From Cellulomonas sp. 73-145 (GTDB taxonomy: Bacteria > Actinomycetota > Actinomycetes > Actinomycetales > Cellulomonadaceae): a stretch of DNA of 64,000 bases. The notes below the pieces were generated by a model. It was not told the DNA's origin, did not search any database, and saw only the letters and a list, made by a program, of their open reading frames with translations. Location of the stretch: the NCBI GenBank assembly GCA_001898185.1, contig MKTI01000013.1:186001-250000 (forward strand), in the 5' to 3' direction. Numbering within the stretch: the first letter of the stretch is position 1; each line of letters opens with the position of its first letter. Below, piece after piece: positions 46,501 through 54,815 of the stretch. The translations under genes and the position numbers were made by a program.

Positions 46501-46515
46501 GCCCCCGGATCAGTG

Positions 46516-46543
46516 GGGCGACCGTGAGGGGCTACGGTCGCCC
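46516..46543. terminator. 10-bp hairpin between convergent genes
   Basis: GGGCGACCGT (46516-46525) pairs perfectly with ACGGTCGCCC (46534-46543). It lies in the 100-base gap between the acetyltransferase and WbaP-like stops, so it probably terminates both transcripts. Confidence 0.75.
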
Positions 46544-46600
46544 GTCCGGGCGACGGACCGGCCGCCGGCAGCTGGTGCCGATCCGCCGGGACGGAGGCCC

Positions 46601-48130
46601 TCAGTACGCGCCCGCCGAGCCGAGCACGGCACGACCCGTCTTCCACAGGATGAGCAGGTCCATCGCGACGGACCAGTTGTCGACGTACCTCAGGTCCAGA
46701 CGCACCGACTCGTCCCAGGACAGGTCCGAGCGGCCGCTGACCTGCCAGAGGCCGGTCAGGCCGGGCCGCACGTGCAGCCGGCGGAAGACGGCGTCCTGGT
46801 AGGCGCTGACCTCCTCGGGCAGCGGCGGCCGCGGGCCGACCAGGGACATGTCGCCACGGGCGACGTTCCACAGCTGCGGCAGCTCGTCGATCGAGAACCG
46901 ACGCAGCACCCGGCCCACCGGTGTGACGCGGGGGTCGTCGTGCATCTTGAACATGAGGCCGTCGCGGTCGCTGCGGTCCAGCAGCGCCGCCTTCCGCTCC
47001 TCGGCGTCCACGTACATGCTGCGGAGCTTGATCATGGTGAACGGCCGACCGTCGATGCCCACCCGCTCCTGGCGGAAGAACAGCGGACCGGGGCTCGACA
47101 CGCGAACACCGAGCGCCGCGAAGGCGATCAACGGGGCGGCCGCGATCAGCAGGCCGGTGCCGAGCAGCCGGTCGAGCAGGCTCTTGACCAGCAGCCGTCG
47201 CCGCGGGGCGACCGTCTGGACCTCCAGGAGCGAGAGCCCGGCGGTCGGACGCACGCTCACCCGCGGACCGAGCACCTCGACCAGGCCCGGCGCCACGACG
47301 AGGTCGGCACCGGTGCGGCCGAGCGCCCAGGACAGCCGACGCAGCGCGTCTCCCGTCAGCACCGCCCCGGCGACGACGACGGTCTCGATCCGGTGGTCGT
47401 AGGCGACCTGCGGCACGTCCGCGAGGGCGCCCAGCACCGGGACGCCGTCCTGCGGCGGCTCGTCGGTCACCGACGGCAGGCAGATGCCGACGACGCGGTA
47501 CCCGTGGTGGGTGGACGCGCGCAGGTCGGTGATCGCCTGGTGCACGGATGACGGGTCGCCGACGACCAGGGTGCGCGCCATCGCCAGACCGTCGCGCCGG
47601 TTGCCGTGCAGCCACCGCCGCAGGACGTAGCGCCCGACCGACACCGAGATGGTCAGCAGGGCCGCGAGCACCAGCACCAGCAGGCGGGGGAACGCCACAC
47701 CGACGAAGGCGCCGGCGAGCGCGGGGACCACCACCGCGGCGAGACCCGCCCACAGGATCGCCTGGAACTCCCGGGGTCCGTCGCCGACGGCGGTCCGGTC
47801 GTACCCGTGGCCGAGCACGATCGTGCCGAGGAACGCCACGACGGCCGCACCGACCGCGGGCAGCGCAGGGACCTCGAGCTGGGCCAGGACCACCGCCCAC
47901 GTCGCGCAGGCCAGCGTCAGGCCGAGGTCGAGCAGCACGGCGCGGCGGGTGTAGCGGGCCGACGCCGGTCGCCAGGACTCCGCCTCGGCGCCCTCCAGAG
48001 CCACCTGCTCGCCCGCCACGAACGGCTGGGTCGAGGCCCACGACCGGCGCGGTCCGCCCGCGGCGCGTCGGCGCTCCGTGAGCGCGGCCAGCTCGGCCGT
48101 GGTCACGGTGAAGTCCCGCAGATCCGTCAT
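46601..48130 (-). CDS. Polyprenyl glycosylphosphotransferase (WbaP/WcaJ type)
   Basis: Initiates repeat-unit assembly by moving a phosphosugar onto undecaprenyl phosphate. The 509 residues show four N-terminal membrane segments (about 65-175), a Rossmann-like domain (about 185-300), a membrane hairpin at about 325-345 and the C-terminal catalytic domain. That domain has FFRQERVGIDGRPFTMIKLR, FSIDELPQLWNVARGDMSLV, GPRPPLP and RPGLTGLWQVSGRSDLSW. This is the full-length PHPT architecture. The sugar (glucose, galactose or an amino sugar) cannot be determined. It begins just inside pth and shares its promoter element with the 14456 glycosyltransferase operon. Confidence 0.93.
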   Translation of the reverse strand: MTDLRDFTVTTAELAALTERRRAAGGPRRSWASTQPFVAGEQVALEGAEAESWRPASARYTRRAVLLDLGLTLACATWAVVLAQLEVPALPAVGAAVVAFLGTIVLGHGYDRTAVGDGPREFQAILWAGLAAVVVPALAGAFVGVAFPRLLVLVLAALLTISVSVGRYVLRRWLHGNRRDGLAMARTLVVGDPSSVHQAITDLRASTHHGYRVVGICLPSVTDEPPQDGVPVLGALADVPQVAYDHRIETVVVAGAVLTGDALRRLSWALGRTGADLVVAPGLVEVLGPRVSVRPTAGLSLLEVQTVAPRRRLLVKSLLDRLLGTGLLIAAAPLIAFAALGVRVSSPGPLFFRQERVGIDGRPFTMIKLRSMYVDAEERKAALLDRSDRDGLMFKMHDDPRVTPVGRVLRRFSIDELPQLWNVARGDMSLVGPRPPLPEEVSAYQDAVFRRLHVRPGLTGLWQVSGRSDLSWDESVRLDLRYVDNWSVAMDLLILWKTGRAVLGSAGAY

Positions 48131-48159
48131 GCCCCGCCCCCCGATCAGGTGTCGGGGTT

Positions 48160-48212
48160 GAGGCTATTGCGGATGTTCTGTGGGGATAAGACCCAATTGT
48201 CCGATTCGGGAC
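48160..48212 (-). promoter_or_regulatory. Promoter region of the WbaP-like gene with shared elements
   Basis: Reading plus-strand bases, GAGGCTATTGC (48160-48170) equals the block at 14499-14509, and CCGATTCGGGAC (48201-48212) differs by one base from 14520-14531. The spacing between the blocks is 30 bases here and 10 bases there. The minus strand also reads CGGACAATTGGG here, as at 45709. Confidence 0.5.
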
Positions 48213-48215
48213 CTT

Positions 48216-48236
48216 TCACCCGCTTCGTGCGGGTGA
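48216..48236 (-). terminator. Hairpin directly after pth
   Basis: TCACCCGC (48216-48223) pairs with GCGGGTGA (48229-48236) around five bases, one base past the pth stop codon. It likely ends the glmU-prs-rplY-pth transcript before the WbaP promoter. Confidence 0.65.
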
Positions 48237-48237
48237 T

Positions 48238-48861
48238 CTAGCCGGGGTCCTTGGTGTGGAACCGCTGCTGCGCGACGTGCAGGCCCTCGAGGACGACGGC
48301 CTCGACGGCGTCCGCCGCGTGGTCCACCAGCCACGGCACGTCGACCCGCTCGGCCGACCCGAAGTCGTGCAGCACGTAGTCGGCGGCGTCCATCCGGCCG
48401 GGCGGCCGGCCGATGCCGACGCGGACGCGGACGTAGTCCCGCGTCCCCAGCGCCCGGCTGGTGTCGCGCAGACCGTTGTGGCCGCCCTCTCCCCCACCCT
48501 GCTTGACGCGGACGTCGGCGAACGGTATGTCCAGCTCGTCGTGCACCAGCACAGTCCGCTCCGGCGGGACGCCGTAGTAGCGGGCGAGGGCCGCGACGGG
48601 ACCGCCGGACTCGTTCATGTACGTCGTCGGCCGGGCGAGCACCACGCGCGGGCCGGGCGCGCCTCCGGGCAGCGTGCCCAGCCGCGCCTCCGCGACGGTC
48701 GCCTGCGGTCGACGGCCCGCGAGGCCGCCGGGACGGCCCAGCGTGCTCCCGGTGCGGCGGGCCAGCTCCTCGACCACCATGGCGCCGAGGTTGTGCCGGT
48801 TGCCGGCGTACTGGGATCCGGGGTTGCCCAGCCCGACGACGAGCCACGGCGAGTCGGTCAC
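48238..48861 (-). CDS. pth: Peptidyl-tRNA hydrolase
   Basis: Recycles peptidyl-tRNA released from ribosomes; essential housekeeping enzyme. The 207 residues have [21 protein letters not shown] with the catalytic His, [43 protein letters not shown] and [18 protein letters not shown], all family hallmarks. The start is a GTG at 48861. It follows rplY by 61 bases, the standard actinobacterial order rplY-pth. In relatives mfd usually comes next; here the polysaccharide region intervenes. Confidence 0.97.
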   Translation of the reverse strand: MTDSPWLVVGLGNPGSQYAGNRHNLGAMVVEELARRTGSTLGRPGGLAGRRPQATVAEARLGTLPGGAPGPRVVLARPTTYMNESGGPVAALARYYGVPPERTVLVHDELDIPFADVRVKQGGGEGGHNGLRDTSRALGTRDYVRVRVGIGRPPGRMDAADYVLHDFGSAERVDVPWLVDHAADAVEAVVLEGLHVAQQRFHTKDPG

Positions 48862-48922
48862 CAGGTCACTCTCCCGTCTGTCGCGTCACGTGCCCGGGCG
48901 CGCGTCACGCAGCGTCGCTCGA

Positions 48923-49546
48923 TCAGGCCTCGGCGGCCGCGGCGCTGGCGGCGGACTGCTTGTCGGCCAGCTGGGAGGCGGCCTCCTCGATGGCGAGGTC
49001 CTCGGCGGAGGCGCGCGGCACCGAGACGGTCAGCACGATGTGCTCGGCGTCCGTCAGCAGCGTGGCGCCGGCCGGCAGCGTGATCCCGCCGGCGTGCACG
49101 ATCGCACCGTCCTCGAGGCCCTCGATGGACACCTCGACGCGGTCGGGCAGCGCGGTGGCGTCGGCCTCGAGGGACAGCGTCTGGGTCTCCACGACGTGGA
49201 TGGTGCCGGGGGCCGACTCGCCGACCACGTGCACCGGCACGTCGACGGTCACCTTCTCGCCGCGGCGGACGATCAGCAGGTCGACGTGCTCGATCACCTG
49301 GTGCACCGGCTCGACCTGGACGTCCTTGGCCAGCGCCAGCGTCGTCTTGCCGTCGAGCTCGATCGCCAGCAGCGCGTTGGAGTGCTTGACCGCCAGCATC
49401 AGCTCGTGTCCCGGCAGGGCGACGTGCACCGGCGCGGTGCCGTGGCCGTACAGGACTGCGGGGATCTGGTGCGCGCGGCGCAGGCGCCGGGCCGCACCCT
49501 TGCCGAACTCCGTGCGGGCGGTGGCGACGAGCTTGGTCTCGGCCAT
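48923..49546 (-). CDS. rplY: 50S ribosomal protein L25/Ctc
   Basis: Two-domain L25 (Ctc/TL5 form) that binds 5S rRNA. Residues 1-90 are the L25 domain (ATARTEFGKGAARRLRRAHQIPAVLYGHG). The C-terminal beta domain spans about 95-180 (VTVDVPVHVVGESAPG, GITLPAGATLLTDAEHIV). The tail is Ala/Glu-rich, common in actinobacteria. Length 207 residues. The AGGAG ribosome site is partly buried in a hairpin of the leader (49554-49581). A separate promoter with a leader of about 210 bases appears to drive it. Confidence 0.96.
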   Translation of the reverse strand: MAETKLVATARTEFGKGAARRLRRAHQIPAVLYGHGTAPVHVALPGHELMLAVKHSNALLAIELDGKTTLALAKDVQVEPVHQVIEHVDLLIVRRGEKVTVDVPVHVVGESAPGTIHVVETQTLSLEADATALPDRVEVSIEGLEDGAIVHAGGITLPAGATLLTDAEHIVLTVSVPRASAEDLAIEEAASQLADKQSAASAAAAEA

Positions 49547-49553
49547 GGTGTCT

Positions 49554-49581
49554 CCTCGTGGTCGGTGTCGCGGCCACGAGG
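49554..49581 (-). promoter_or_regulatory. Hairpin covering the rplY ribosome site
   Basis: On the minus strand CCTCGTGG pairs with CCACGAGG around a 12-base loop, and the last bases of the 3' arm form part of the GAGGAG ribosome site ten bases before the start codon. Translation of L25 may therefore be controlled by unfolding of this stem, for example by 5S rRNA-free L25 or temperature. This is inferred from pairing alone. Confidence 0.4.
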
Positions 49582-49766
49582 CGCACGACGGAAGTCGGAA
49601 GCGATGTAGAGCGATCAGGTCGGTGGGCCTCGACGCGGGGCGCTGGACGGGCAGGCGGAGGCATCCGCACCCAGTCGATCACGGAGCCGGGACGCCCGTT
49701 CGGGGCCCACATCGCTGCGAGTCCCACGGCCGACCGTCCGACATCCCTCGCCGAGGCAACCCGACG

Positions 49767-49796
49767 ATCTTACCGGTCGCCGGGGGTGGCTCCCAA
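49767..49796 (-). promoter_or_regulatory. Predicted rplY promoter
   Basis: On the minus strand TTGGGA (49796-49791), 18 bases, then TAAGAT (49772-49767) fit a housekeeping sigma promoter. A GC-rich hairpin at 49779-49803 just after the prs stop overlaps the -35, so termination of prs and initiation of rplY may compete. The 279 bases between rplY and prs hold no gene. Confidence 0.5.
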
Positions 49797-49825
49797 CCCC
49801 GGCCGACCGGTGCGTGGCGTGAGGG

Positions 49826-50809
49826 TCAGGCCTGCCCGTCGAACAGCGACGTGACGGAGCCGTCGTCGAACACCTCGCGGATCGCGCGGGCCAGCAGCGG
49901 GGCGATGGACAGCACCGTCAGCTTGGGGAACTGCACCTCTTCGGCGATCGGCAGCGTGTCGGTGACGACGACCTCGCGGGCGCCGCACGCCTCGAGGCGC
50001 GCGACGGCCGGGTCGGACAGCACGCCGTGGGTCGCCGCGACGAGCACGTCCTTCGCGCCGGCCTCCAGCACCACGCGGACCGCCTCGGAGATGGTGCCCG
50101 CGGTGTCGATCAGGTCGTCGACCAGCACGCAGTTGCGGCCCTCGACGTCACCGACCACCCGGTTGGCCACGGCCTGGTTGGGCCGGCGGATGTCGCGAGT
50201 CTTGTGCACGAACGCCAGGGGGCCGCCGCCGAGCTTGGCCGCCCACTGCTCGGCGACCCGGATGCGCCCGGCGTCCGGCGAGACGACCGTCACGTTGGAG
50301 GTGTCCACCCGGGTGCGGACGTACTCGACCAGGATCGGCATCGCCCAGAGGTGGTCCACCGGCCCGTCGAAGAACCCCTGGATCTGCGCTGCGTGCAGGT
50401 CGACGCTCATGATGCGGTCGGCGCCGGCCGTCTTGAACAGGTCCGCCATCAGCCGGGCGGAGATCGGCTCGCGGCCGCGGTGCTTCTTGTCCTGACGGGC
50501 GTAGCCGTAGAACGGGGCGACGACGGTGACGGTCTTGGCGGAGGCGCGCTTGAGCGCGTCGACCATGAGCAGCTGCTCCATGATCCAGGTGTTCACCGGA
50601 CGGGTGTGCGACTGCAGGACGAACGCGTCCGCACCGCGCACCGACTCGCCGAACCGCGTGTAGATCTCGCCGTTGGCGAAGTCGTAGGCGGTGGTGGGCA
50701 CCAGCTCGACGCCCAGGTGCTGCGCCACATCGGTCGCGAGCTCCGGGTGAGCACGGCCCGAGACCAGCACGAGTCGCTTCTCACCGTCCGTGGTGATGAT
50801 GCCGGTCAT
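49826..50809 (-). CDS. prs: Ribose-phosphate pyrophosphokinase
   Basis: Makes phosphoribosyl pyrophosphate from ribose 5-phosphate and ATP for nucleotide and amino acid synthesis. The 327 residues show the class I pattern: [56 protein letters not shown] (flexible loop), [30 protein letters not shown] and the PRPP motif [13 protein letters not shown]. The ATG overlaps the glmU stop by four bases. The glmU-prs pair is standard in Gram-positive bacteria. Confidence 0.98.
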   Translation of the reverse strand: MTGIITTDGEKRLVLVSGRAHPELATDVAQHLGVELVPTTAYDFANGEIYTRFGESVRGADAFVLQSHTRPVNTWIMEQLLMVDALKRASAKTVTVVAPFYGYARQDKKHRGREPISARLMADLFKTAGADRIMSVDLHAAQIQGFFDGPVDHLWAMPILVEYVRTRVDTSNVTVVSPDAGRIRVAEQWAAKLGGGPLAFVHKTRDIRRPNQAVANRVVGDVEGRNCVLVDDLIDTAGTISEAVRVVLEAGAKDVLVAATHGVLSDPAVARLEACGAREVVVTDTLPIAEEVQFPKLTVLSIAPLLARAIREVFDDGSVTSLFDGQA

Positions 50810-52317
50810 CGGGCGGTGTCCTTGTCCTCGGGTGCAGCGGTGGGGTCGGCGGCGGGGGCATCAGGGTCGTCGGGTGGGCGCAGGCCGCGGGCGCGGGCAG
50901 CGGCCTCGGCCGCCGCCGAGTCGGGCCGGGTGCGCTGCACCCAGTTCTCCACCGTGCGCTGGCTGGTGGCGTTCACGGCCAGCGCGCCCGGCGGCACGTC
51001 GCGGCGGACCACGGTGCCGGCGCCCGTGAACGCGCCGTCGCCGACGGTCACCGGCGCGACCAGCATCGTGTCGGCGCCGATGCGCACGTGCGAGCCGATG
51101 GTGGTGCGGTGCTTCGTCGTGCCGTCGTAGTTCGCCGTGACCGAGGCCGCGCCGATGTTGGTGTGGTCGCCGATCTGCGCGTCGCCGATGTACGACAGGT
51201 GCGGCACCTTGGAGCCCGTGCCGATCACCGCGTTCTTGGTCTCGACGAACGCGCCGATCTTGCCGCCCTCGCCGAGCACCGTGCCGGGACGCAGGTAGGA
51301 GAACGGGCCGACGGTCGCGCCGGCAGCGATCACCGCGAGCGAGCCGTGGGACCGGACGACGGACGCGCCCGGGCCGACCTCGACGTCCGTCAGCGTGGTG
51401 TCCGGGCCGATCGTCGCGCCGCTCGCCACCGTGGTGGCGCCGAACAGCTGGGTGCCGGGCAGCAGCGTGACGTCCTGGGCGAGGTCGACGTCCACGTCGA
51501 CCCAGGTGGTGGCCGGGTCGACCACCGTGACCCCGGACCGCATCCAGTCCTCGAGGATGCGGCGGTTCAGCTCCGCCCGGAGCACGGCCAGCTGCACGCG
51601 GTCGTTGACGCCCTCCACCGAGAGGGTGTCGTCGGTGCGCAGGGCCCGCACGCGCCCGCCGTCGCCACGCGCGATGGCCAGGACGTCCGTCAGATACACC
51701 TCGCCGGCCGCGTTGTCCCGGCCCAGCCGGGTCAGCGCCGAACGCAGGACCGCCGCGTCGAACACGTAGGTGGAGGTGTTGATCTCGCGGATCTCGCGCT
51801 GCTGGTCGTCGGCGTCCTTCTCCTCGACGACCCCCGCGACGTCACCGGTGCCCGGCTCGCGCAGCACTCGCCCGTAGCCCGTCGGGTCCGCCACCTCGGT
51901 GGTGAGCACCGTCACCGCGTCGGCGTCCTCGTGGTGCGCCAGCAGCAGCTGCTGCAGCGTGCCGGCGTCCAGCAGCGGCACGTCGCCCGCCATCACGACG
52001 ACCGAGCCGTCCACCTTCTGCGCCGCGTCGAGCGCCGCGAGCGCCACCTGGACCGCGCGGCCCGTGCCCGGGATCTCGTCCTGGTCGGCCACCAGCGCCT
52101 CGGGGTCGATCTGCGCGAGGTGCTCGACGACCGCCTCCCGCCCGTGCCGGACGACCACCACGACGCGTTCCGGCTCCAGCGCGCGGGCGGTGGTCACCGC
52201 GTGACCGAGCATGGACCGGCCGGCCAACGTGTGCAGCACCTTGGGGACGGCCGAGCGCATCCGGGTGCCCTCCCCCGCGGCGAGGACGACGACGGCTGCG
52301 GGGCGGGGGATCGTCAC
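50806..52317 (-). CDS. glmU: Bifunctional UDP-N-acetylglucosamine pyrophosphorylase/glucosamine-1-phosphate N-acetyltransferase
   Basis: Produces UDP-GlcNAc for peptidoglycan and for the amino sugars predicted in the polysaccharide region. The N-terminal uridyltransferase domain has [20 protein letters not shown] and AGDVPLL. The C-terminal left-handed beta-helix contains [35 protein letters not shown] and [24 protein letters not shown]. The 503-residue length includes a charged tail of about 40 residues after [10 protein letters not shown], typical of actinobacteria. The gene is separated from tRNA-Gln by about 11 kb of accessory genes. Confidence 0.98.
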   Translation of the reverse strand: MTIPRPAAVVVLAAGEGTRMRSAVPKVLHTLAGRSMLGHAVTTARALEPERVVVVVRHGREAVVEHLAQIDPEALVADQDEIPGTGRAVQVALAALDAAQKVDGSVVVMAGDVPLLDAGTLQQLLLAHHEDADAVTVLTTEVADPTGYGRVLREPGTGDVAGVVEEKDADDQQREIREINTSTYVFDAAVLRSALTRLGRDNAAGEVYLTDVLAIARGDGGRVRALRTDDTLSVEGVNDRVQLAVLRAELNRRILEDWMRSGVTVVDPATTWVDVDVDLAQDVTLLPGTQLFGATTVASGATIGPDTTLTDVEVGPGASVVRSHGSLAVIAAGATVGPFSYLRPGTVLGEGGKIGAFVETKNAVIGTGSKVPHLSYIGDAQIGDHTNIGAASVTANYDGTTKHRTTIGSHVRIGADTMLVAPVTVGDGAFTGAGTVVRRDVPPGALAVNATSQRTVENWVQRTRPDSAAAEAAARARGLRPPDDPDAPAADPTAAPEDKDTAR

Positions 52318-52393
52318 CTTCAGGGTGCTCCTCGCGGGCTTCTGCGGGATCTGCCGGGCGCGACGCGCGCCGGGCGGGCGGACCGTGCACCCG

Positions 52394-52399
52394 AGTCTA
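52394..52399 (-). promoter_or_regulatory. Possible -10 hexamer for glmU
   Basis: TAGACT on the minus strand about 77 bases upstream of the glmU start fits an actinobacterial -10 box. No clear -35 is seen; low certainty. Confidence 0.3.
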
Positions 52400-52473
52400 C
52401 CGCCGCGGCACCGGCCGCCCGGCCGCCTCGGACGGGCGCAGACCTCGTCGGACGCTCGCCCCAGGGCGACCGA

Positions 52474-53844
52474 TCAGCCGATGACGACGATGTCCGAGCC
52501 GTCCTGGGCGATCGCGAGGAGCAGCCCGTCGAACCCGAGGAGCCGGGGGTGGCCGGCCGGCAGCGGCGCACGCCACAGCACCGCACCCGTCCGCAGGTCG
52601 AGCGCCGCCACGTCCGCGCCCAGAGCGACGATCAGGACGCGGCCGTCGGTGACCGGGGGCAGCTGCTGGACCGGCAGGGAGACCTGCCATCGCACCGCCC
52701 CGGTCGACCCGTCGACCGCCGTCACACCCCCGTCCCGGGTGACGTACACGACGCCGCCCAGCACGACGACGCCCGCCGGGGAGGCTCCCGGCAGCTGCCA
52801 CAGCTGCCGGCCGGTGGGGTCGAAGGCCCGCAGGACGCCGCTCCGGAGGAGCGTGAGGCCGGGAAGGCTGCCGTCGTCGGACGCGATGCCCACCGGGACA
52901 CCGTCGAGGTGCAGGTCGCGGTCGGGACCGACGACGAGCGTGCCCGACGCGTCCGGCAGCACCAGCCGGCCGTCCGCCAGGGGCTGCGCACCCGCATAGC
53001 CGCGCAGGTCGACGGAGCGGCGAACCTTCCCGTCCGGGCCGAGCAGGTCCAGTGCCGTGTCACCGGCAACCGCCACCAGCTCCCCGACGCGCACCACGCC
53101 GTGGCCGCTCCCGTCCTGCAGGACGGACGGCGCCGTGCGCCACCGCTCGACGCCCGAGCCCGTGTCCACGCCCACCACCTGGTGGCGGGTGGAGGACACC
53201 AGGACCGCCAGCCCGCTGTGGAGAACGACACCGAGGTGCGAGAGGTCGGCGGCGACGGCATGGCCGGCCCGTACCGAGCCGTTCCGTGGGTCGAGCACGA
53301 CGAGATGGGCCTCGGTCGCCTGCGAGGTGCTGACCGAGGGCCCCGCGGTCACGACGACCGCGTCCGTGAGCAGGCAGACGATGCGAGACGCGTCGTCCGG
53401 GACCCGCTCGCAGGACCCCGTCGGGCGGAGCGCACCCTCCTTGGCGCTCCGGGCGGTGTCCGGTCCGATCACCGACCTGGTCCAGCGCACGTGGCCGTCA
53501 CGGCCGTCGAGCTCGACGACGCCGATGGAGCCGTCCGCCCCGAGGACGGGGCCGACGACCGTCCCGCGCCAGGCGACGCCCTGGCTGACCGACCCCAACG
53601 TCGACGGGTCGAGCGACCAGCGGACCGTCAGCGACCGGTCGACCGGCGCGACCACCTCCGTGCGGTCGGACAGGCGCTCCCAGCGGGCGCGGGCCCAGGC
53701 GTCCGCGGCCCACTGGCCGGCGACCAGTGCGAGCACGACCGCAGCAGCGCCCCCGAGCAGCCACACCCGGGTGCGGCCTGAGGGCGGCCGGTGCCGCGGA
53801 CCCGGCGCCGGCGCACGCTCGTCGTCGAGCTCGATGGGCACCAT
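52474..53844 (-). CDS. Membrane-anchored PQQ-like beta-propeller protein
   Basis: A protein of about 456 residues with one N-terminal membrane segment (VWLLGGAAAVVLALVAGQWAA) and an extracytoplasmic eight-bladed PQQ-like propeller. Blade motifs such as HVRWTRSVIG, LDPRNGSVRAG, VDTGSGVERWRTAPS, FDPTGRQLWQLPG, VDGSTGAVRWQVSLP and LDLRTGAVLWRAPLP are clear. Cofactor-binding residues of true quinoprotein dehydrogenases are absent, so it is probably a binding or scaffold protein. The start (53844) is uncertain because no ribosome site is visible; a reading from 53886 adds 14 residues. It is divergent from the PIG-L gene. Confidence 0.8.
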   Translation of the reverse strand: MVPIELDDERAPAPGPRHRPPSGRTRVWLLGGAAAVVLALVAGQWAADAWARARWERLSDRTEVVAPVDRSLTVRWSLDPSTLGSVSQGVAWRGTVVGPVLGADGSIGVVELDGRDGHVRWTRSVIGPDTARSAKEGALRPTGSCERVPDDASRIVCLLTDAVVVTAGPSVSTSQATEAHLVVLDPRNGSVRAGHAVAADLSHLGVVLHSGLAVLVSSTRHQVVGVDTGSGVERWRTAPSVLQDGSGHGVVRVGELVAVAGDTALDLLGPDGKVRRSVDLRGYAGAQPLADGRLVLPDASGTLVVGPDRDLHLDGVPVGIASDDGSLPGLTLLRSGVLRAFDPTGRQLWQLPGASPAGVVVLGGVVYVTRDGGVTAVDGSTGAVRWQVSLPVQQLPPVTDGRVLIVALGADVAALDLRTGAVLWRAPLPAGHPRLLGFDGLLLAIAQDGSDIVVIG

Positions 53845-53933
53845 CGCGGAGGGCACCAGCCGACGGTAACCAGCGGGAGGCGCCACCGGGTGCCGATCGA
53901 CGTGGGCCGACGACCCGGGGAGGCGGCGCTGGC

Positions 53934-54815
53934 ATGATCGGCGCCGTGGCAGCGACCGGCGGGCTGGTGGTCGTCTCGCCGCACCTGGACGACGCCGTCC
54001 TGTCCCTCGGCGCGCACATCGCGGGGCGGGTCGCGGCCGGCGAGCACGTGGAGGTCTGGACGGCGTTCACGCAGCCTCCGGCGGCCGGCCAGGTGCCCCG
54101 CGGGTTGCGGCGGTTCGCCGACTACACCGCGCGGCTGGCGGAGGACGACCGTGCGCTGACCCTGCTCGGTGCCGGTGCTCGTCGCCTCGACCTGCCGGAG
54201 CGCGTGTGGCGGCGGCCCCCGGCACGAGGCCTGCGCGCCGCCTTCCGGACGCCTGCCGGCTCCTCCGGCTTCGAGGAGCTGGGCCACCTCGAGGACCTGG
54301 TCGCCGAGGCGCTCGCCCGTCCGGGGGTGCGCGTGCTGGCGCCGCTCGGGATCGGCCACCACGTCGACCACGTCGAGGTCGCGGTGGCGGCCCTCACCGC
54401 CGCCGTGCGCCTGCAGGCGACCGACCGGGTCGCGTTCTACGAGGACTTCTACGCGCTGGGCAACGGCGCCCGCCACCGGCACCCGGTCACGCGGATCCAC
54501 GCCGGGCCGCTGTGGCGCCGGCTGCGCGACGCGCCCGGGTGGGCAGGTCCGGCGGAGGGCGTCGTGCTCGCCGGGACCGCCGCGATCGGCGTGGGACCGT
54601 CGCTCGACGCGTACGTGCCCGGGTGGACGTCGCTGGCCTGGCGGTGCACGGTGCAACCGGTGGACCGCTGGTCGCAGGACCGCCACCTGGCCGCGGTGGC
54701 GGAGTACCGCAGCCAGACGCCCGCGCTGGGCGGGATGCGTCAGCTGGGGCCGATGCTGCGCCGCGCGCACCGGCTGCGCGGCGGCGACGTCATCTGGTCG
54801 GTACGGCCTCGCTGA
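53934..54815 (+). CDS. PIG-L family deacetylase
   Basis: Zinc-dependent LmbE/PIG-L-type N-deacetylase of GlcNAc-containing small molecules or lipid-linked sugars, 293 residues. The metal site is complete: SPHLDDAVLSLGA (PHxDD) at about residue 16 and HHVDHVEVA (HxxH) at about residue 140. The ATG at 53934 has GGGGAGG about ten bases upstream. The last 26 bases overlap the convergent glycosyltransferase gene. The neighbouring glycosyltransferase suggests a shared glycan or glycolipid pathway. Mycothiol MshB and Mca are relatives, but the flanking genes do not point to mycothiol. Confidence 0.88.
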   Translation: MIGAVAATGGLVVVSPHLDDAVLSLGAHIAGRVAAGEHVEVWTAFTQPPAAGQVPRGLRRFADYTARLAEDDRALTLLGAGARRLDLPERVWRRPPARGLRAAFRTPAGSSGFEELGHLEDLVAEALARPGVRVLAPLGIGHHVDHVEVAVAALTAAVRLQATDRVAFYEDFYALGNGARHRHPVTRIHAGPLWRRLRDAPGWAGPAEGVVLAGTAAIGVGPSLDAYVPGWTSLAWRCTVQPVDRWSQDRHLAAVAEYRSQTPALGGMRQLGPMLRRAHRLRGGDVIWSVRPR

